DNA from: Sphingomonas hankookensis
GTDB lineage: Bacteria > Pseudomonadota > Alphaproteobacteria > Sphingomonadales > Sphingomonadaceae
DNA: 64,000 nt
Assembly (NCBI RefSeq): GCF_022664465.1
Contig: NZ_JAKREV010000002.1
Location: forward strand, 310,001 to 374,000
Direction: 5' to 3'
A program made the position numbers and the translations under genes. The stretch's first letter is position 1. Each line of letters opens with the position of its first letter. Shown here piece by piece: positions 37,847 through 46,684 of this stretch. Under the pieces are notes generated by a model. It was not told the origin of the DNA and did not search any database. It saw only the letters and a program-made list of their open reading frames with translations.

Positions 37847-38494
37847 TCAGCGCCTGACCTTCAATTCGGCCTGCATGTCCGCAGCGATAACGACTTCATC
37901 TGTCGTACCAGTCGCACGCAGCGCCCGTATCCGCTGACGCATCGCAACCGACCGCCGCCGCTCAGGCAGTTTCGCAATAGTGGTATATTCCCGGACGGCC
38001 TTCACCCAAAGGGCGTTCAGGCCGCTGACATCTTCCGCGTCGCGCGCAAAGGGTCCTCGGACCAACATCCACTTGCCACGCTGGTCACGCGACAGAAACA
38101 GCACCAGCTTCATCCCGCGCGCGAAGGTATAGCGGACGCAGCCGCCAATCAGGGCGCCCTCGTTCGGTTCACGCAGTTCGCGTGGCGCGCTGCGGAAAAG
38201 GATCGTGCGATCTTGCGTTATGATCGATTCGGGAATGGCTATCCGGCGGGGCGCTATCGCACCATGCAGGATCATGCGGGTGGTCGCCAACACATCGCCG
38301 CCCCATTCCGGCGTGGGTGAACGGCGTTCGCCGTCCACCTCGGCTATGACGATCGCGTCGGCTCGTGCCGCGAGGTCCAGCGTAGTCGGCGGTCGATATT
38401 TCGGTGACACCGAACAGGCCAATGCCGGGCCGGCCCACGCCGATCCCAGCAGCAAAACGCTGCCGAGAAGCGCGTGGACCGGCGTCGCAGGCAT
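37847..38494 (-). CDS. Exported protein with NTR/TIMP-like start
   Basis: This 215-residue protein has a signal peptide ending PALA, so the mature protein would begin with Cys27 (CSVSP). The following LAARADAIVIAEVDGE and the later GCVRYTF with Cys119 and MKLVLFLSRD resemble the OB-fold pattern of netrin/TIMP-like (NTR) domains, in which an N-terminal cysteine is characteristic. The last 60 residues are basic and helical. The assignment is structural guesswork and no function is claimed. The ATG overlaps the fda stop (TAATG), so the gene is probably co-transcribed with fda. Confidence 0.6.
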   Translation of the reverse strand: MPATPVHALLGSVLLLGSAWAGPALACSVSPKYRPPTTLDLAARADAIVIAEVDGERRSPTPEWGGDVLATTRMILHGAIAPRRIAIPESIITQDRTILFRSAPRELREPNEGALIGGCVRYTFARGMKLVLFLSRDQRGKWMLVRGPFARDAEDVSGLNALWVKAVREYTTIAKLPERRRSVAMRQRIRALRATGTTDEVVIAADMQAELKVRR

Positions 38495-39399
38495 TACGCC
38501 GCGACGAACGTCTTTTCGGTCGAGGCGCAATGGATTTCGTCGATCGCCTTGCCCAGGGCCCGGTCGAATTCGGCGTCGGTCATCTGCTGACGCAGGTCGG
38601 ACAGCAGCGCCCGGCTGAAGCTGGCGATGATGCCCGGGTTCTTCGCCAGTTCGGCGCACGCCTCGGTCCGGCTGAAACCGCCCGACAGCGCCACCACGCG
38701 CAGCACGCGCGGATGGTCGACCAGCGGCTGGAACAGGCCGGGCTCGGCCGGGAGCGAGAGTTTCAGCATAACCTTGTCGTCGCCGGTCATGCCATCAAGC
38801 GCCTTGAGCGTTTCGTCGAGCAGGATCGCGTCGGCCTGCGCCCGCTCGGCGCTCTTGATGTTCACTTCGGGTTCGATGATCGGCATCAGGCCGTGCGAGA
38901 GCACCTGATCGGCGATCTCGAACTGCTGGCGCACGATCGCGGCGATGCCGACGCGGTTGGCGAGGTTGACGACCGAGCGTTCCTTGGTCCCGAAGATACC
39001 GAGCTTCGCGGCGCGGGCGAGCAGCGTGTCGAGATCGGGGTTCGGCTTCATCAGCTGGACGCCGTCGGCTTCGTTCTCGAGGCCCTTGTCGATCTTCAGG
39101 AACGGCACGACGCCCTTGTCCGCCAGCGCCTGCGGCACGGGCTTGCCGCCCGCCTGCCCGTCCATGGTGCGTTCGAACAGGATCGCGCCGATCACCTTGT
39201 CACCGGTGAACGCGTCCGACAGGATGATGCGGGCGCGCATATCGTGGATCAGGCCGAACATTTCGTCGTCGGTGGTCCATGCGCCGTCCTCGACGCCATA
39301 GCCGTTCAACGCCTTGGGCGTCGAACCGCCGCTCTGGTCGAGCGCGGCGATGAAACCCTGTCCGTCGGCAATCTTCGCAGTCATGTCAGCGGTGTTCAT
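38494..39399 (-). CDS. fda: Class I fructose-bisphosphate aldolase
   Basis: This Schiff-base aldolase splits fructose-1,6-bisphosphate and works in gluconeogenesis or glycolysis. The 301-residue protein has AALDQSGGSTPKALNGYGV near the start, the active-site lysines in VVPFLKIDKGLE (about residue 105) and DKVMLKLSLP (about residue 208), and VALSGGFSR near residue 232. It belongs to the short bacterial class I type. The ATG at 39399 gives the full domain. The frame stays open upstream, but that part lies across the toxin-antitoxin genes. It follows the toxin gene by 26 bp. Confidence 0.93.
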   Translation of the reverse strand: MNTADMTAKIADGQGFIAALDQSGGSTPKALNGYGVEDGAWTTDDEMFGLIHDMRARIILSDAFTGDKVIGAILFERTMDGQAGGKPVPQALADKGVVPFLKIDKGLENEADGVQLMKPNPDLDTLLARAAKLGIFGTKERSVVNLANRVGIAAIVRQQFEIADQVLSHGLMPIIEPEVNIKSAERAQADAILLDETLKALDGMTGDDKVMLKLSLPAEPGLFQPLVDHPRVLRVVALSGGFSRTEACAELAKNPGIIASFSRALLSDLRQQMTDAEFDRALGKAIDEIHCASTEKTFVAA

Positions 39400-39425
39400 G
39401 TCGATCCCCTTGGGTTCGTGAAATG

Positions 39426-39758
39426 TCAGAGTGCGAGCCAGCGCCGCAGCGCCTGATCCACCTGCTCCATCGATGTTGCCGTCGCCTGCCCCAGCACGCG
39501 GACGATACGGCTGCGGCGGAGCGTCTTGATCTTGTCGACCTGCGCCTCGCTTTCGACCGAGATGCCGGTCGTGTCGGACGGCGCGAAGGGCACGCGGAAC
39601 AGCGTCTCGCCACCGGTCAGGCTGGTCATCGGGACCAGCGTGACCGAGGCGTGCGCCTCGTTGAACAGGTCGGACTGGACGACGAGGAACGGGCGACGCT
39701 TGACCGCCAGTGCTTCGGGCCCTTCGACCAGCACGATCATGCCGCGCTTTATCTCCAC
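39426..39758 (-). CDS. MazF/PemK-type toxin
   Basis: This is a 110-residue endoribonuclease toxin of the MazF/PemK family. It starts with KRGMIVLVEGPE, continues with the conserved KRRPFLVVQSDLFN and VTLVPMTSL, and has ESEAQVDKIKTLRRSRIVRVLG in the C-terminal half. These toxins cut mRNA at short sequences when their antitoxin is lost. It overlaps the upstream antitoxin gene by 10 nt. Insertion between fda and pgk splits a metabolic cluster. Confidence 0.88.
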   Translation of the reverse strand: MEIKRGMIVLVEGPEALAVKRRPFLVVQSDLFNEAHASVTLVPMTSLTGGETLFRVPFAPSDTTGISVESEAQVDKIKTLRRSRIVRVLGQATATSMEQVDQALRRWLAL

Positions 39759-39985
39759 CGGCCGTCCTCCGCTTCCACCCGGTCGAAGAACGCCCAGTCG
39801 GCGCCGTCGTCGCGCGCCGCGGCGCGTTCGGACTGGCGGCGGGCTTCGGCGCGAAACGCCTCGTCATGGAGTTCGACATAGCGGCGCACGGCATCGCGGG
39901 CGATATCGCTCTTCGATCGTCCCTGCGACCGGGCGACATTGGCGAGCCGCTCTTCCAGTTCGGTGTCGAGTCGTACCCCTAGCAA
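39749..39985 (-). CDS. Ribbon-helix-helix antitoxin
   Basis: This 78-residue partner of the MazF-type toxin has an N-terminal ribbon-helix-helix DNA-binding domain (LGVRLDTELEERLANVAR, then RSKSDIARDAVRRYVE). Its acidic, probably flexible C-terminus (DDGADWAFFDRVEAEDGR) would wrap around the toxin. The start is TTG at 39985, preceded by AGGGC. Such antitoxins usually repress their own operon. It lies 194 bp upstream of the next gene, across a palindromic repeat. Confidence 0.85.
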   Translation of the reverse strand: MLGVRLDTELEERLANVARSQGRSKSDIARDAVRRYVELHDEAFRAEARRQSERAAARDDGADWAFFDRVEAEDGRWR

Positions 39986-40075
39986 CGCCCTGCCCTTCGT
40001 TTAACGTGTTGAACGGGTAGTCGGGGTTGGCGGTGGGATCAAGCGGGTTGTGGGGTTTGAACGGGCAAAAACGAC

Positions 40076-40159
40076 GTACCCCCGCGCAGGCGGGGGTCCA
40101 GGGGCCAAGCAACGCGGCGTAGCGTTCGGCGCTCTGGCCCCCCGCCTGCGCGGGGGTAC
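40076..40159. repeat. Intergenic palindromic repeat (GTACCCCCGCGCAGG type)
   Basis: A pair of near-identical palindromes in inverted orientation has outer arms GTACCCCCGCGCAGGCGGGG (from 40076) and CCCCGCCTGCGCGGGGGTAC (to 40159) and a 40-bp spacer. It lies between pgk and the antitoxin gene, 20 bp after the pgk stop, and may act as a transcript end. The same unit recurs inside the bioB coding sequence at 62406-62437. Confidence 0.8.
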
Positions 40160-40178
40160 GGTGGATCGGGTGGCAGAC

Positions 40179-41369
40179 TTAGCGGATCAGCGCGGCGACG
40201 CCGGGCAGTTCCTTGCCTTCCATCCATTCGAGGAAGGCACCGCCGGCGGTCGAGACGAAGCTGAACTGGTCGGCGACGCCGGCCTGATTGAGCGCGGCGA
40301 CGGTATCGCCGCCGCCCGCGACCGACACCAGCGATCCGTCGGCGGTCAGCGCCGCCGCCGTCTTGGCGAGCGATACGGTCGCGACGTCGAACGGCGGGGT
40401 TTCGAAGGCGCCCATCGGTCCGTTCCACACCAGCGTCCGGCAGTTCTTGAGCACATCGCCCAATGCCTCGGTCGCGGCGGGGCCGACGTCGAGGATCATT
40501 TCGTCGGCGGCGACTTCGTGGACGTTGACGGTACGGGTCGCCGGGTTCGGTTTGAATTCCTTGGCCACCACCACGTCGTACGGCAGGTGGATGGTGCAGT
40601 TCGCCTTCTCGGCGGCTTCGAAGATTTCGTCGGCAGTGCCGGTCAGCTCGTGTTCGCACAGCGACTTGCCGACATTCACCCCGCGCGCGGCGAGGAAGGT
40701 GTTGGCCATGCCGCCACCGATGATCAGGTGGTCGACCTGTCCGACCAGATGCTTCAGCACGTCGAGCTTCGACGACACCTTGGCCCCGCCGACGACGGCC
40801 GCGACCGGGTGCTGCGGGTTGCCCAGCGCCTTGTCGAGCGCGTCGAGTTCGGCCTCCATCTGCCGCCCGGCGAACGCGGGCAGCTTGTGCGCAAGGCCTT
40901 CGGTCGAGGCATGCGCGCGGTGCGCGGCGGAGAAGGCGTCGTTGACGTAATAGTCGGCAAGCGCGGCCATGGTATCAACGAGTTGCGGATCGTTCTTCTC
41001 TTCACCGGCGAAGAAGCGGGTATTCTCCAGCACGGCGATATCGCCCGGCTGCATCATGCGGACCGCCTCGGCAGCGCCGGTCCAGTCGACGAAGCGGACT
41101 TCGCGACCGAGCACGTCGGACAGCGGCCTGGTGACCGGGGCCAGCGACATGGTGGGGTTCGGCTGCCCCTTGGGACGGCCGAAATGGGCGAGGATCAGCA
41201 CGATCGCGCCGCGATCCGCCAGTTCGGTGACGGTGCCGATCGTCGCGCGCAGGCGGGTGTCGTCGGTGACGGCGCCATCGGCCATCGGCACGTTCAGGTC
41301 CTCGCGGACCAGCACGCGCTTGCCGGTGAGGTCGCCCATGTCGTCGAGCGTTTTGAAATTACGGCTCAT
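40179..41369 (-). CDS. pgk: Phosphoglycerate kinase
   Basis: Pgk interconverts 1,3-bisphosphoglycerate and 3-phosphoglycerate with ATP. The 396-residue protein has [12 protein letters not shown] near residue 18, [15 protein letters not shown] near residue 58, [15 protein letters not shown] near residue 197, [13 protein letters not shown] near residue 326 and [13 protein letters not shown] near residue 354. The ATG at 41369 gives the standard start. It is preceded by a palindromic repeat and the MOSC gene, then gap and tkt, all leftward. Confidence 0.96.
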   Translation of the reverse strand: MSRNFKTLDDMGDLTGKRVLVREDLNVPMADGAVTDDTRLRATIGTVTELADRGAIVLILAHFGRPKGQPNPTMSLAPVTRPLSDVLGREVRFVDWTGAAEAVRMMQPGDIAVLENTRFFAGEEKNDPQLVDTMAALADYYVNDAFSAAHRAHASTEGLAHKLPAFAGRQMEAELDALDKALGNPQHPVAAVVGGAKVSSKLDVLKHLVGQVDHLIIGGGMANTFLAARGVNVGKSLCEHELTGTADEIFEAAEKANCTIHLPYDVVVAKEFKPNPATRTVNVHEVAADEMILDVGPAATEALGDVLKNCRTLVWNGPMGAFETPPFDVATVSLAKTAAALTADGSLVSVAGGGDTVAALNQAGVADQFSFVSTAGGAFLEWMEGKELPGVAALIR

Positions 41370-41390
41370 GTCAGTTCCCCTGATGGCCAC

Positions 41391-41496
41391 CCGTTCGTCC
41401 TGAGTAGCCATTGAGCAACGTCGAACTGCCATATCGAAGGACCGATGCTTCGATACGGAACTTCGACAAGCGCAGTCCCTACTCAGCACCAACGGG
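41391..41496. repeat. Palindromic repeat overlapping the 3' end of the MOSC gene
   Basis: A long imperfect inverted repeat has ends CCGTTCGTCCTGAGTAG and CTACTCAGCACCAACGG, with inner arms GTATCGAAG- and CTTCGACAAGC-like sequences of a type scattered in sphingomonad genomes. Its right end, 41479-41496, encodes the last five residues (PVGAE) and the stop codon of the MOSC gene. Confidence 0.75.
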
Positions 41497-41955
41497 GGTA
41501 GTGGTTTCAATTCGTATCGTGTCGCCGACGCTGATCCGGCCGCCCTCGATCACCTGCGCCAGCGCGCCGCCGCGCCAGTCGGGGGTGAGAGCCGCGCGCA
41601 AGCCTTCGGCGATCGTCTCCATGCGGCTGCACGGATCGCATTCCTTGGTAATTTCAAGGAGAACCTCGCCGACGCGGACGCGCACGCCCAGCGTCTGCGG
41701 CAGGTCGAAATCCTCGACCAGCAGGTTCGCGCGGCGCTCCCACCAAGGCAGTTCGTGGCCGATCAGCGTCATCGCCTGCGCCCAGTCGCCGACTTCCATC
41801 AGCGACACCTGCCGCTTGTTGCGGCCGGGTTTCAGCGCGCCGCGGAAGTCGCCGTCCAACCCGGTTTCGACGGTGACGCGCACCGTCTGCACCAGTTCGA
41901 TCGGCCCGCGCGAAAAGGCGTGGCGGGCGATGCCCTTCAGGATACCGCCCGCCAT
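41479..41955 (-). CDS. MOSC domain-containing protein
   Basis: This 158-residue protein is a stand-alone MOSC (molybdenum cofactor sulfurase C-terminal) domain. The hallmark cysteine is in [14 protein letters not shown] near residue 112, and GLDGDFRG near residue 33 is also typical. MOSC proteins are thought to handle sulfur or molybdenum cofactor, and the exact activity here is unknown. The C-terminal residues and stop come from a palindromic repeat. It follows gap by 4 nt, so it is in the gap-pgk transcription unit. Confidence 0.87.
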   Translation of the reverse strand: MAGGILKGIARHAFSRGPIELVQTVRVTVETGLDGDFRGALKPGRNKRQVSLMEVGDWAQAMTLIGHELPWWERRANLLVEDFDLPQTLGVRVRVGEVLLEITKECDPCSRMETIAEGLRAALTPDWRGGALAQVIEGGRISVGDTIRIETTTPVGAE

Positions 41956-41959
41956 CGGG

Positions 41960-42967
41960 TCAGCCCAGCTTCGCCATCGCAGTCGCGGTGTCGACCATGC
42001 GGTTCGAGAAGCCCCATTCGTTGTCGTACCACGACACGACGCGGACCAGCTTGCCGTCGAGCACGGCGGTTTCGAGGCTGTCGACGGTCGACGAGGCGGG
42101 GGTGTGGACGATATCGATCGACACCAGCGGTTCGTCCGAGAACACCAGCACGCCCTTGAGCGGGCCCGATTCCGACGCCGCCTTCAGGATCGCGTTGACC
42201 TCGTCCTTCGTCGTGTCGCGCTTCGGCGTGAAGGTCAGGTCGACGAGGCTGCCGTCCGGCACGGGCACGCGGACCGCCGAACCGTCGAGACGGCCCTTCA
42301 GTTCGGGCAGCACTTCCCCGACCGCACGGGCGGCACCGGTGGTGGTCGGGATCATCGACATCGCGGCGGCACGCGCGCGGCGCAGATCTGGGTGGATCTG
42401 GTCGAGGATCTTCTGATCGTTGGTATAGGCGTGGATCGTGGTCATCAGACCGCGTTCGATGCCGATCGAATCGTTCAGTACCTTGGCGACGGGCGCTAGG
42501 CAGTTGGTGGTGCACGACGCGTTCGACACAATCGTGTGGCCGGCCTCCAGCTTGTCGTGGTTGACGCCGTAGACAACGGTCAGGTCGACATTCTTGCCCG
42601 GCGCCGAGATCAGCACGCGCTTCGCACCGGCGTCGATATGCTTCTGGCACGCGTCGCGGTCGGTAAAGAAGCCGGTGCATTCGAGGACCAGCTCCACGCC
42701 CAGTTCCTTGTGCGGCAGGTTGGCGGGATCACGCTCGGCGGTGACGCGGATGCGCTTGCCGTCGATGACCAGATCATCTCCCTCGGCGGCAACCTCACCC
42801 GGATATTTGCCATGGACCGAATCGCGGCTGAACAGCCAAGCGTTCGACTTGGCATCGGCGAGGTCGTTGATCGTGACCAGCTCGAGCCCGCTGTCGGGGC
42901 GTTCGAGGATCGCGCGCGCCACCAGACGGCCGATGCGTCCGAACCCGTTGATCGCTACTTTCGTCAT
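41960..42967 (-). CDS. gap: Type I glyceraldehyde-3-phosphate dehydrogenase
   Basis: This enzyme oxidises glyceraldehyde-3-phosphate with NAD. The 335-residue protein starts [17 protein letters not shown] with the NAD-binding glycines. The catalytic Cys is in [13 protein letters not shown] near residue 153. The S-loop and C-terminal motif [16 protein letters not shown] are standard. It follows tkt by 12 bp and precedes the MOSC gene by 4. Confidence 0.96.
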   Translation of the reverse strand: MTKVAINGFGRIGRLVARAILERPDSGLELVTINDLADAKSNAWLFSRDSVHGKYPGEVAAEGDDLVIDGKRIRVTAERDPANLPHKELGVELVLECTGFFTDRDACQKHIDAGAKRVLISAPGKNVDLTVVYGVNHDKLEAGHTIVSNASCTTNCLAPVAKVLNDSIGIERGLMTTIHAYTNDQKILDQIHPDLRRARAAAMSMIPTTTGAARAVGEVLPELKGRLDGSAVRVPVPDGSLVDLTFTPKRDTTKDEVNAILKAASESGPLKGVLVFSDEPLVSIDIVHTPASSTVDSLETAVLDGKLVRVVSWYDNEWGFSNRMVDTATAMAKLG

Positions 42968-42979
42968 ATCCGCGTCTCC

Positions 42980-44959
42980 TCAGTTGCCAAGCCGTGCCAG
43001 CACCTTCGCGGTGATGGCATCGGCGGTCAGTCCGAAATATTCGTAGAGCTTGTCCGCCGGGGCCGACGCCCCGAACCGGTCGATGCCGAAGCGCAGGCCG
43101 TCGACCATCGTGTAGCGTTCCCAGCCGATCGTCGTCCCCGCCTCAATCGACACACGCAGGATCTCGTCGGGGCGGGCATGCGGCAGCACGTCCTCGCGGT
43201 ACGCGGCGTCCTGCGCATCGAAGCGCGACCAGCATGGCATCGACACGACGTCGGCACCGATGCCATGCGTTTCAAGGCTGGCGGCGACGCCGAGCGCGAT
43301 CTCGACTTCCGAACCACTCGCGATCAGGATGACGCGGCGGTCGCCCTCGGCATCCTTGAGACGATAGGCACCGCGTGCCGAGCGGTTCTCGGTAGCGCTG
43401 TCACGGACCTGCGGCAGGTTCTGCCGCGACAGCGCGAGCAGCGACGGACCGTCGCGGCGCTGTACCGCCAGTTCCCAGCATTCCGCGGTCTCGACCGCAT
43501 CGGCGGGGCGATAGACGTCGAGGCCGGGGATGATGCGCAGGCTCATCACATGCTCGATCGGCTGGTGGGTCGGACCATCCTCGCCCAGACCGATCGAGTC
43601 GTGGGTCATGACATAGACCACGCCGGCATTCTGCAGCGCCGACAGCCGGATCGCCGGACGGGCATAGTCCGCGAAGACGAGGAAGGTGCCGCCATAGGCC
43701 AGCACGCCGCCATGCAGCGCCATGCCGTTCATCGCCGCCGACATGCCGAATTCGCGGATGCCGTAATGGATGTAGCGGCCCGAATAATCGTCCGCCGTCA
43801 GCGGCTGGAGCGCCTTGGTCTGGGTATTGTTCGAGGGGGTCAGATCGGCCGAGCCGCCGATCGTTTCGGGCAGCGAGGCGTTGATCGCTTCCAGCGCGAG
43901 CGAAGAGGCGACACGGGTCGCGACCTTCTTCGGATCGGCGAGCAGGTCGTCGACATGGTCCTTGAGCGACCAGCCGTCGGGCAGTTTGTTCGCCATGCGG
44001 CGTTCGAATTCGGCACGGTCGGCATGGGCCGACAGGCGGGCGTTCCAGTCGGCATGGACCGACGCGCCGCGTGCGCCGACGGCCTTCCACGCCTCCGTCA
44101 GGGCCTCCGGCAGATGGAATGCTTCGTGTTCCCAAAGCAGCGCGGCGCGGGTGGCGAGGATTTCCTCCGCCCCCAGCGGCGAACCGTGAACCTTGTGGCT
44201 GCCACCCTTGTTCGGCGCGCCCTTGCCGATGACGGTGCGGCAGCGGACCAGCGACGGACGCGGATCGGCGGCAGCTTCGGTGAGTGCGCGTTCGATATCG
44301 GCAAAGTCATGGCCGTCGCACGCAACGACGTGCCAGCCGGTCGCGGCGTAGCGCGCGGCGACGTCCTCGCTGGTCGACAGGTCGGTCGATCCGTCGATGG
44401 TGATGCGGTTGTCGTCCCACAGGACGTTCAGGCGGCCGAGCTTGAGGTGACCGGCAAGGCCGATCGCCTCGTGGTTGATGCCTTCCATCAGGCAGCCGTC
44501 GCCGGCGATGACCCAGGTGCGGTGATCGACCAGTCCGTCGCCGAACACGGTGTTCAGGTGCCGCTCGGCCGTCGCCATGCCGACCGCCATGGCGAGGCCC
44601 TGCCCCAGCGGACCGGTGGTGCATTCGATGCCGGGCAGCTCGAAATTCTCCGGATGGCCGGCGCACGGGCTGCCGAGCTTGCGGAAGGCGGCGATGTCGT
44701 CGATCGTCGGACGGGCATAGCCGGTCAGATGAAGGAGCGAATAGATCAGCATCGATCCATGCCCCGCCGACAGGATGAAGCGGTCGCGATCGGCCCAATT
44801 CGGGTCGGCGGGATCGAATTTCAGGAATTTGGACCACAGGACCGTCGCGACGTCCGCCATGCCCATCGGCATGCCGGGGTGCCCCGAATTGGCGGCCTCC
44901 ACCGCGTCCATCGACAAAACGCGGATGGCGTTGGCGAGTTCGAGCTGGGATATGGTCAC
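42980..44959 (-). CDS. tkt: Transketolase
   Basis: This thiamine-diphosphate enzyme of the pentose-phosphate and Calvin-type interconversions has 659 residues. ThDP-binding motif residues are in VIAGDGCLMEGINHEAIGLA near residue 152, and PMGMADVATVLW and the pyrimidine-binding THDSIGLGEDGPTHQPIEHV near residue 467 are intact. I chose GTG 44959, because AGGAG lies about 5 nt before it. A GTG two codons upstream is inside the AGGAGTG sequence and is unlikely to be used. It is divergent from the zapA unit. Confidence 0.95.
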   Translation of the reverse strand: MTISQLELANAIRVLSMDAVEAANSGHPGMPMGMADVATVLWSKFLKFDPADPNWADRDRFILSAGHGSMLIYSLLHLTGYARPTIDDIAAFRKLGSPCAGHPENFELPGIECTTGPLGQGLAMAVGMATAERHLNTVFGDGLVDHRTWVIAGDGCLMEGINHEAIGLAGHLKLGRLNVLWDDNRITIDGSTDLSTSEDVAARYAATGWHVVACDGHDFADIERALTEAAADPRPSLVRCRTVIGKGAPNKGGSHKVHGSPLGAEEILATRAALLWEHEAFHLPEALTEAWKAVGARGASVHADWNARLSAHADRAEFERRMANKLPDGWSLKDHVDDLLADPKKVATRVASSLALEAINASLPETIGGSADLTPSNNTQTKALQPLTADDYSGRYIHYGIREFGMSAAMNGMALHGGVLAYGGTFLVFADYARPAIRLSALQNAGVVYVMTHDSIGLGEDGPTHQPIEHVMSLRIIPGLDVYRPADAVETAECWELAVQRRDGPSLLALSRQNLPQVRDSATENRSARGAYRLKDAEGDRRVILIASGSEVEIALGVAASLETHGIGADVVSMPCWSRFDAQDAAYREDVLPHARPDEILRVSIEAGTTIGWERYTMVDGLRFGIDRFGASAPADKLYEYFGLTADAITAKVLARLGN

Positions 44960-45075
44960 GCGCACTCCTGTTGGGCGCTACTAGGGTTGCGCGAGCCTTT
45001 GGAACCGTCACGCGTATCAGTCAACCGCCAAACCCGAGGCTTGTTTAACATGTATAGCAGCGATAGTTTCTTCGG

Positions 45076-45267
45076 ATGAACGACGACCCCCATGCAGCCG
45101 CGGTTGCGCGTATCGAACAGGCGTTGTCGCGGATCGAACGCGCCGCACAGGTGAAGGTCGATGCGAATCAGGCGATCGCCACGCGGCATGCCGCGCTCAA
45201 GGCGCGGATCGGCGATGCGATCGGCGCGCTGGACGCGGTGATCGCGCGTGAAGCGGATGCCGACTGA
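45076..45267 (+). CDS. Small coiled-coil protein upstream of zapA (possibly DUF4164-like)
   Basis: This is a 63-residue helical protein (AVARIEQALSRIERAAQV, then IATRHAALKARIGDAIGAL) with heptad-like spacing. In other alphaproteobacteria a small coiled-coil protein (DUF4164) occupies the same place between tkt and zapA, so I suggest that relation, with caution. The stop overlaps the zapA ATG (TGATG), so the two are translationally coupled. A role with the division protein ZapA is inferred from position only. Confidence 0.7.
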   Translation: MNDDPHAAAVARIEQALSRIERAAQVKVDANQAIATRHAALKARIGDAIGALDAVIAREADAD

Positions 45268-45566
45268 TGGGACAGATCACGCTCAACATCGCCGGGCGCA
45301 GCCACCAGGTAGCATGCCGCGACGGCGAGGAACCCAAGCTGAGGGCGCTGGGGGCGGTGCTGGAACGCCATGCCGCGGCCGCGCAGCGGGCGTCGGGCGG
45401 GTCGTCGGAGCGAACGCTGCTGTATATCGCGCTGATATTGGCCGACCAGTTGAGCGAAGGGCCGAGCGATGCGCCGGCCGATCCCGCCCCGGCAGTACTG
45501 GAGCGGATCGCCGAACGACTGGAAGCGGTCGCATCGGCCCTTGAGGCGCCGGGCCCGGACGCCTAG
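45267..45566 (+). CDS. zapA: Cell division protein ZapA
   Basis: ZapA crosslinks FtsZ filaments at the division ring. The 99-residue protein has the N-terminal beta strands QITLNIAGRSHQVACRDGEE, then LRALGAVLERHAA and the long helix RTLLYIALILADQLSE, which are typical. It is tightly coupled to the preceding small coiled-coil gene and is followed by the 6S RNA region and the cyclo-ligase gene, the order seen in many alphaproteobacteria. Confidence 0.9.
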   Translation: MGQITLNIAGRSHQVACRDGEEPKLRALGAVLERHAAAAQRASGGSSERTLLYIALILADQLSEGPSDAPADPAPAVLERIAERLEAVASALEAPGPDA

Positions 45567-45575
45567 ATAGGAGTC

Positions 45576-45733
45576 GGCGGGACTGCCCGGTGCGAGCCAT
45601 GCATAATCCCTGAGGCTATTTCTTCATCCATGGGGGTTGTCCCTGCGCAGATCCTGGTCTGACGTACATGATCCCCACCTGACGTACCGTGCGTCAGTGG
45701 ATAACGCGGCAAACGGCCCATGGTGGTTCCGCC
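45576..45733 (+). ncRNA. ssrS: 6S RNA
   Basis: The DNA between zapA and the 5-formyl-THF cyclo-ligase gene is the classical location of 6S RNA, which binds RNA polymerase holoenzyme. A closing stem can be formed between GGCGG (45576-45580) and CCGCC (45729-45733). Between them lie the typical blocks ACTGCCCGGTGCGAGCC, ATAATCCCTGAGGC, TCCATGGGGGTTGTCCC and TGATCCCCACCTGACGTACC, with a large central asymmetric loop. The length is about 158 nt. Exact ends are estimates, and the 3' end lies just before the cyclo-ligase start. Confidence 0.75.
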
Positions 45734-45749
45734 ACACCTTCGGACGGAT

Positions 45750-46301
45750 ATGATCGACAAGACGAGCTTGCGCCGCGCATTGCGGGCGCGCCGGCGTGGC
45801 TTTGCCGCTACCTGTCCGCCGCTGCCTGCCCCATCCCCGCTGTTGATCGAAGCGCTGCGCCCTGGCGTCATCGTCGCCAGCTATGTGCCGGTCGGCGGGG
45901 AAGCCGATCCTGCGCTGTTCGATGCGGCGGTGCTGGCCGCAGGCGGGCAGCTGGCATGGCCGGTCGTGGTCGACCTGGCATTGCCCATCACCTTCCATGT
46001 CGCGCCACCGGAGGCGATGATCGAGGGCCCCTACGGCCTGCGCCAGCCCGTGGCGGCGGACGGCGGCGTCGTACCCGACATCATTCTCACGCCGCTGGTC
46101 GGGTTCGATTCGCGCTGCAACCGGCTGGGCCAGGGGGCGGGCCATTACGACCGGGCGTTTGCGCTCTGGCCGGACGCGCTGCGAATCGGTATCGCGTGGT
46201 CGGTGCAGCAGGTGGACGACCTGCCTCGCGACCCATGGGACGTGCCGCTGCACATGATCGTCACCGAAGCCGATACATTCTTGCCGGGAGGCCCCAAGTG
46301 A
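45750..46301 (+). CDS. 5-formyltetrahydrofolate cyclo-ligase
   Basis: This enzyme converts 5-formyl-THF to 5,10-methenyl-THF with ATP. The 183-residue protein has the basic start DKTSLRRALRARRRGF, the SYVPVGGEADP motif near residue 45, and the family signature PLVGFDSRCNRLGQGAGHYD near residue 115. The ATG at 45750 was chosen over an upstream in-frame start inside the 6S RNA region. The stop overlaps the GTG of the next gene by 4 nt. Confidence 0.92.
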   Translation: MIDKTSLRRALRARRRGFAATCPPLPAPSPLLIEALRPGVIVASYVPVGGEADPALFDAAVLAAGGQLAWPVVVDLALPITFHVAPPEAMIEGPYGLRQPVAADGGVVPDIILTPLVGFDSRCNRLGQGAGHYDRAFALWPDALRIGIAWSVQQVDDLPRDPWDVPLHMIVTEADTFLPGGPK

Positions 46302-46513
46302 ACGAACCGACCTGGCGCAAACCGGTGGGCGTGCTGGCGATCCTCGTCATGCTGACATTGTGGGCGGTGGCGGTCGCGATGCTGTCGCCGGTAGTCGGCG
46401 GCTGGCACTGGGTGCTGCAGCTGGCATTCTACCTGATCGCCGGCATCGCATGGCTATGGGTACTGCCAATGCGGCGCATGCTGTCGTGGATGGAAACGGG
46501 CCGCTGGCGGTAG
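46298..46513 (+). CDS. DUF2842 membrane protein
   Basis: This 71-residue protein has two membrane segments (about residues 9-29 and 37-56: VLAILVMLTLWAVAVAML and LQLAFYLIAGIAWLWVLP) and ends in RRMLSWMETGRWR. DUF2842 proteins occur in alphaproteobacteria, and no function is known. The start is GTG at 46298, with the GTGA overlap to the cyclo-ligase stop, so the pair is translationally coupled. The gene converges on a tRNA-Asp gene. Confidence 0.85.
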   Translation: MNEPTWRKPVGVLAILVMLTLWAVAVAMLSPVVGGWHWVLQLAFYLIAGIAWLWVLPMRRMLSWMETGRWR

Positions 46514-46529
46514 CGCCGATCCGTGAAGG

Positions 46530-46628
<99 letters not shown>

Positions 46629-46684
46629 GTAGGATAGCCGATCGGCGGTGTAAAGCGTGTTCTTGGCAAGCACCGGCAAAAAGG

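Noticed and set aside
40060..40170. CRISPR-like repeats near pgk
   Set aside because: There are only two inverted arms around a 40-bp spacer. These are palindromic REP-type units, not a direct-repeat array, and no cas gene is present.
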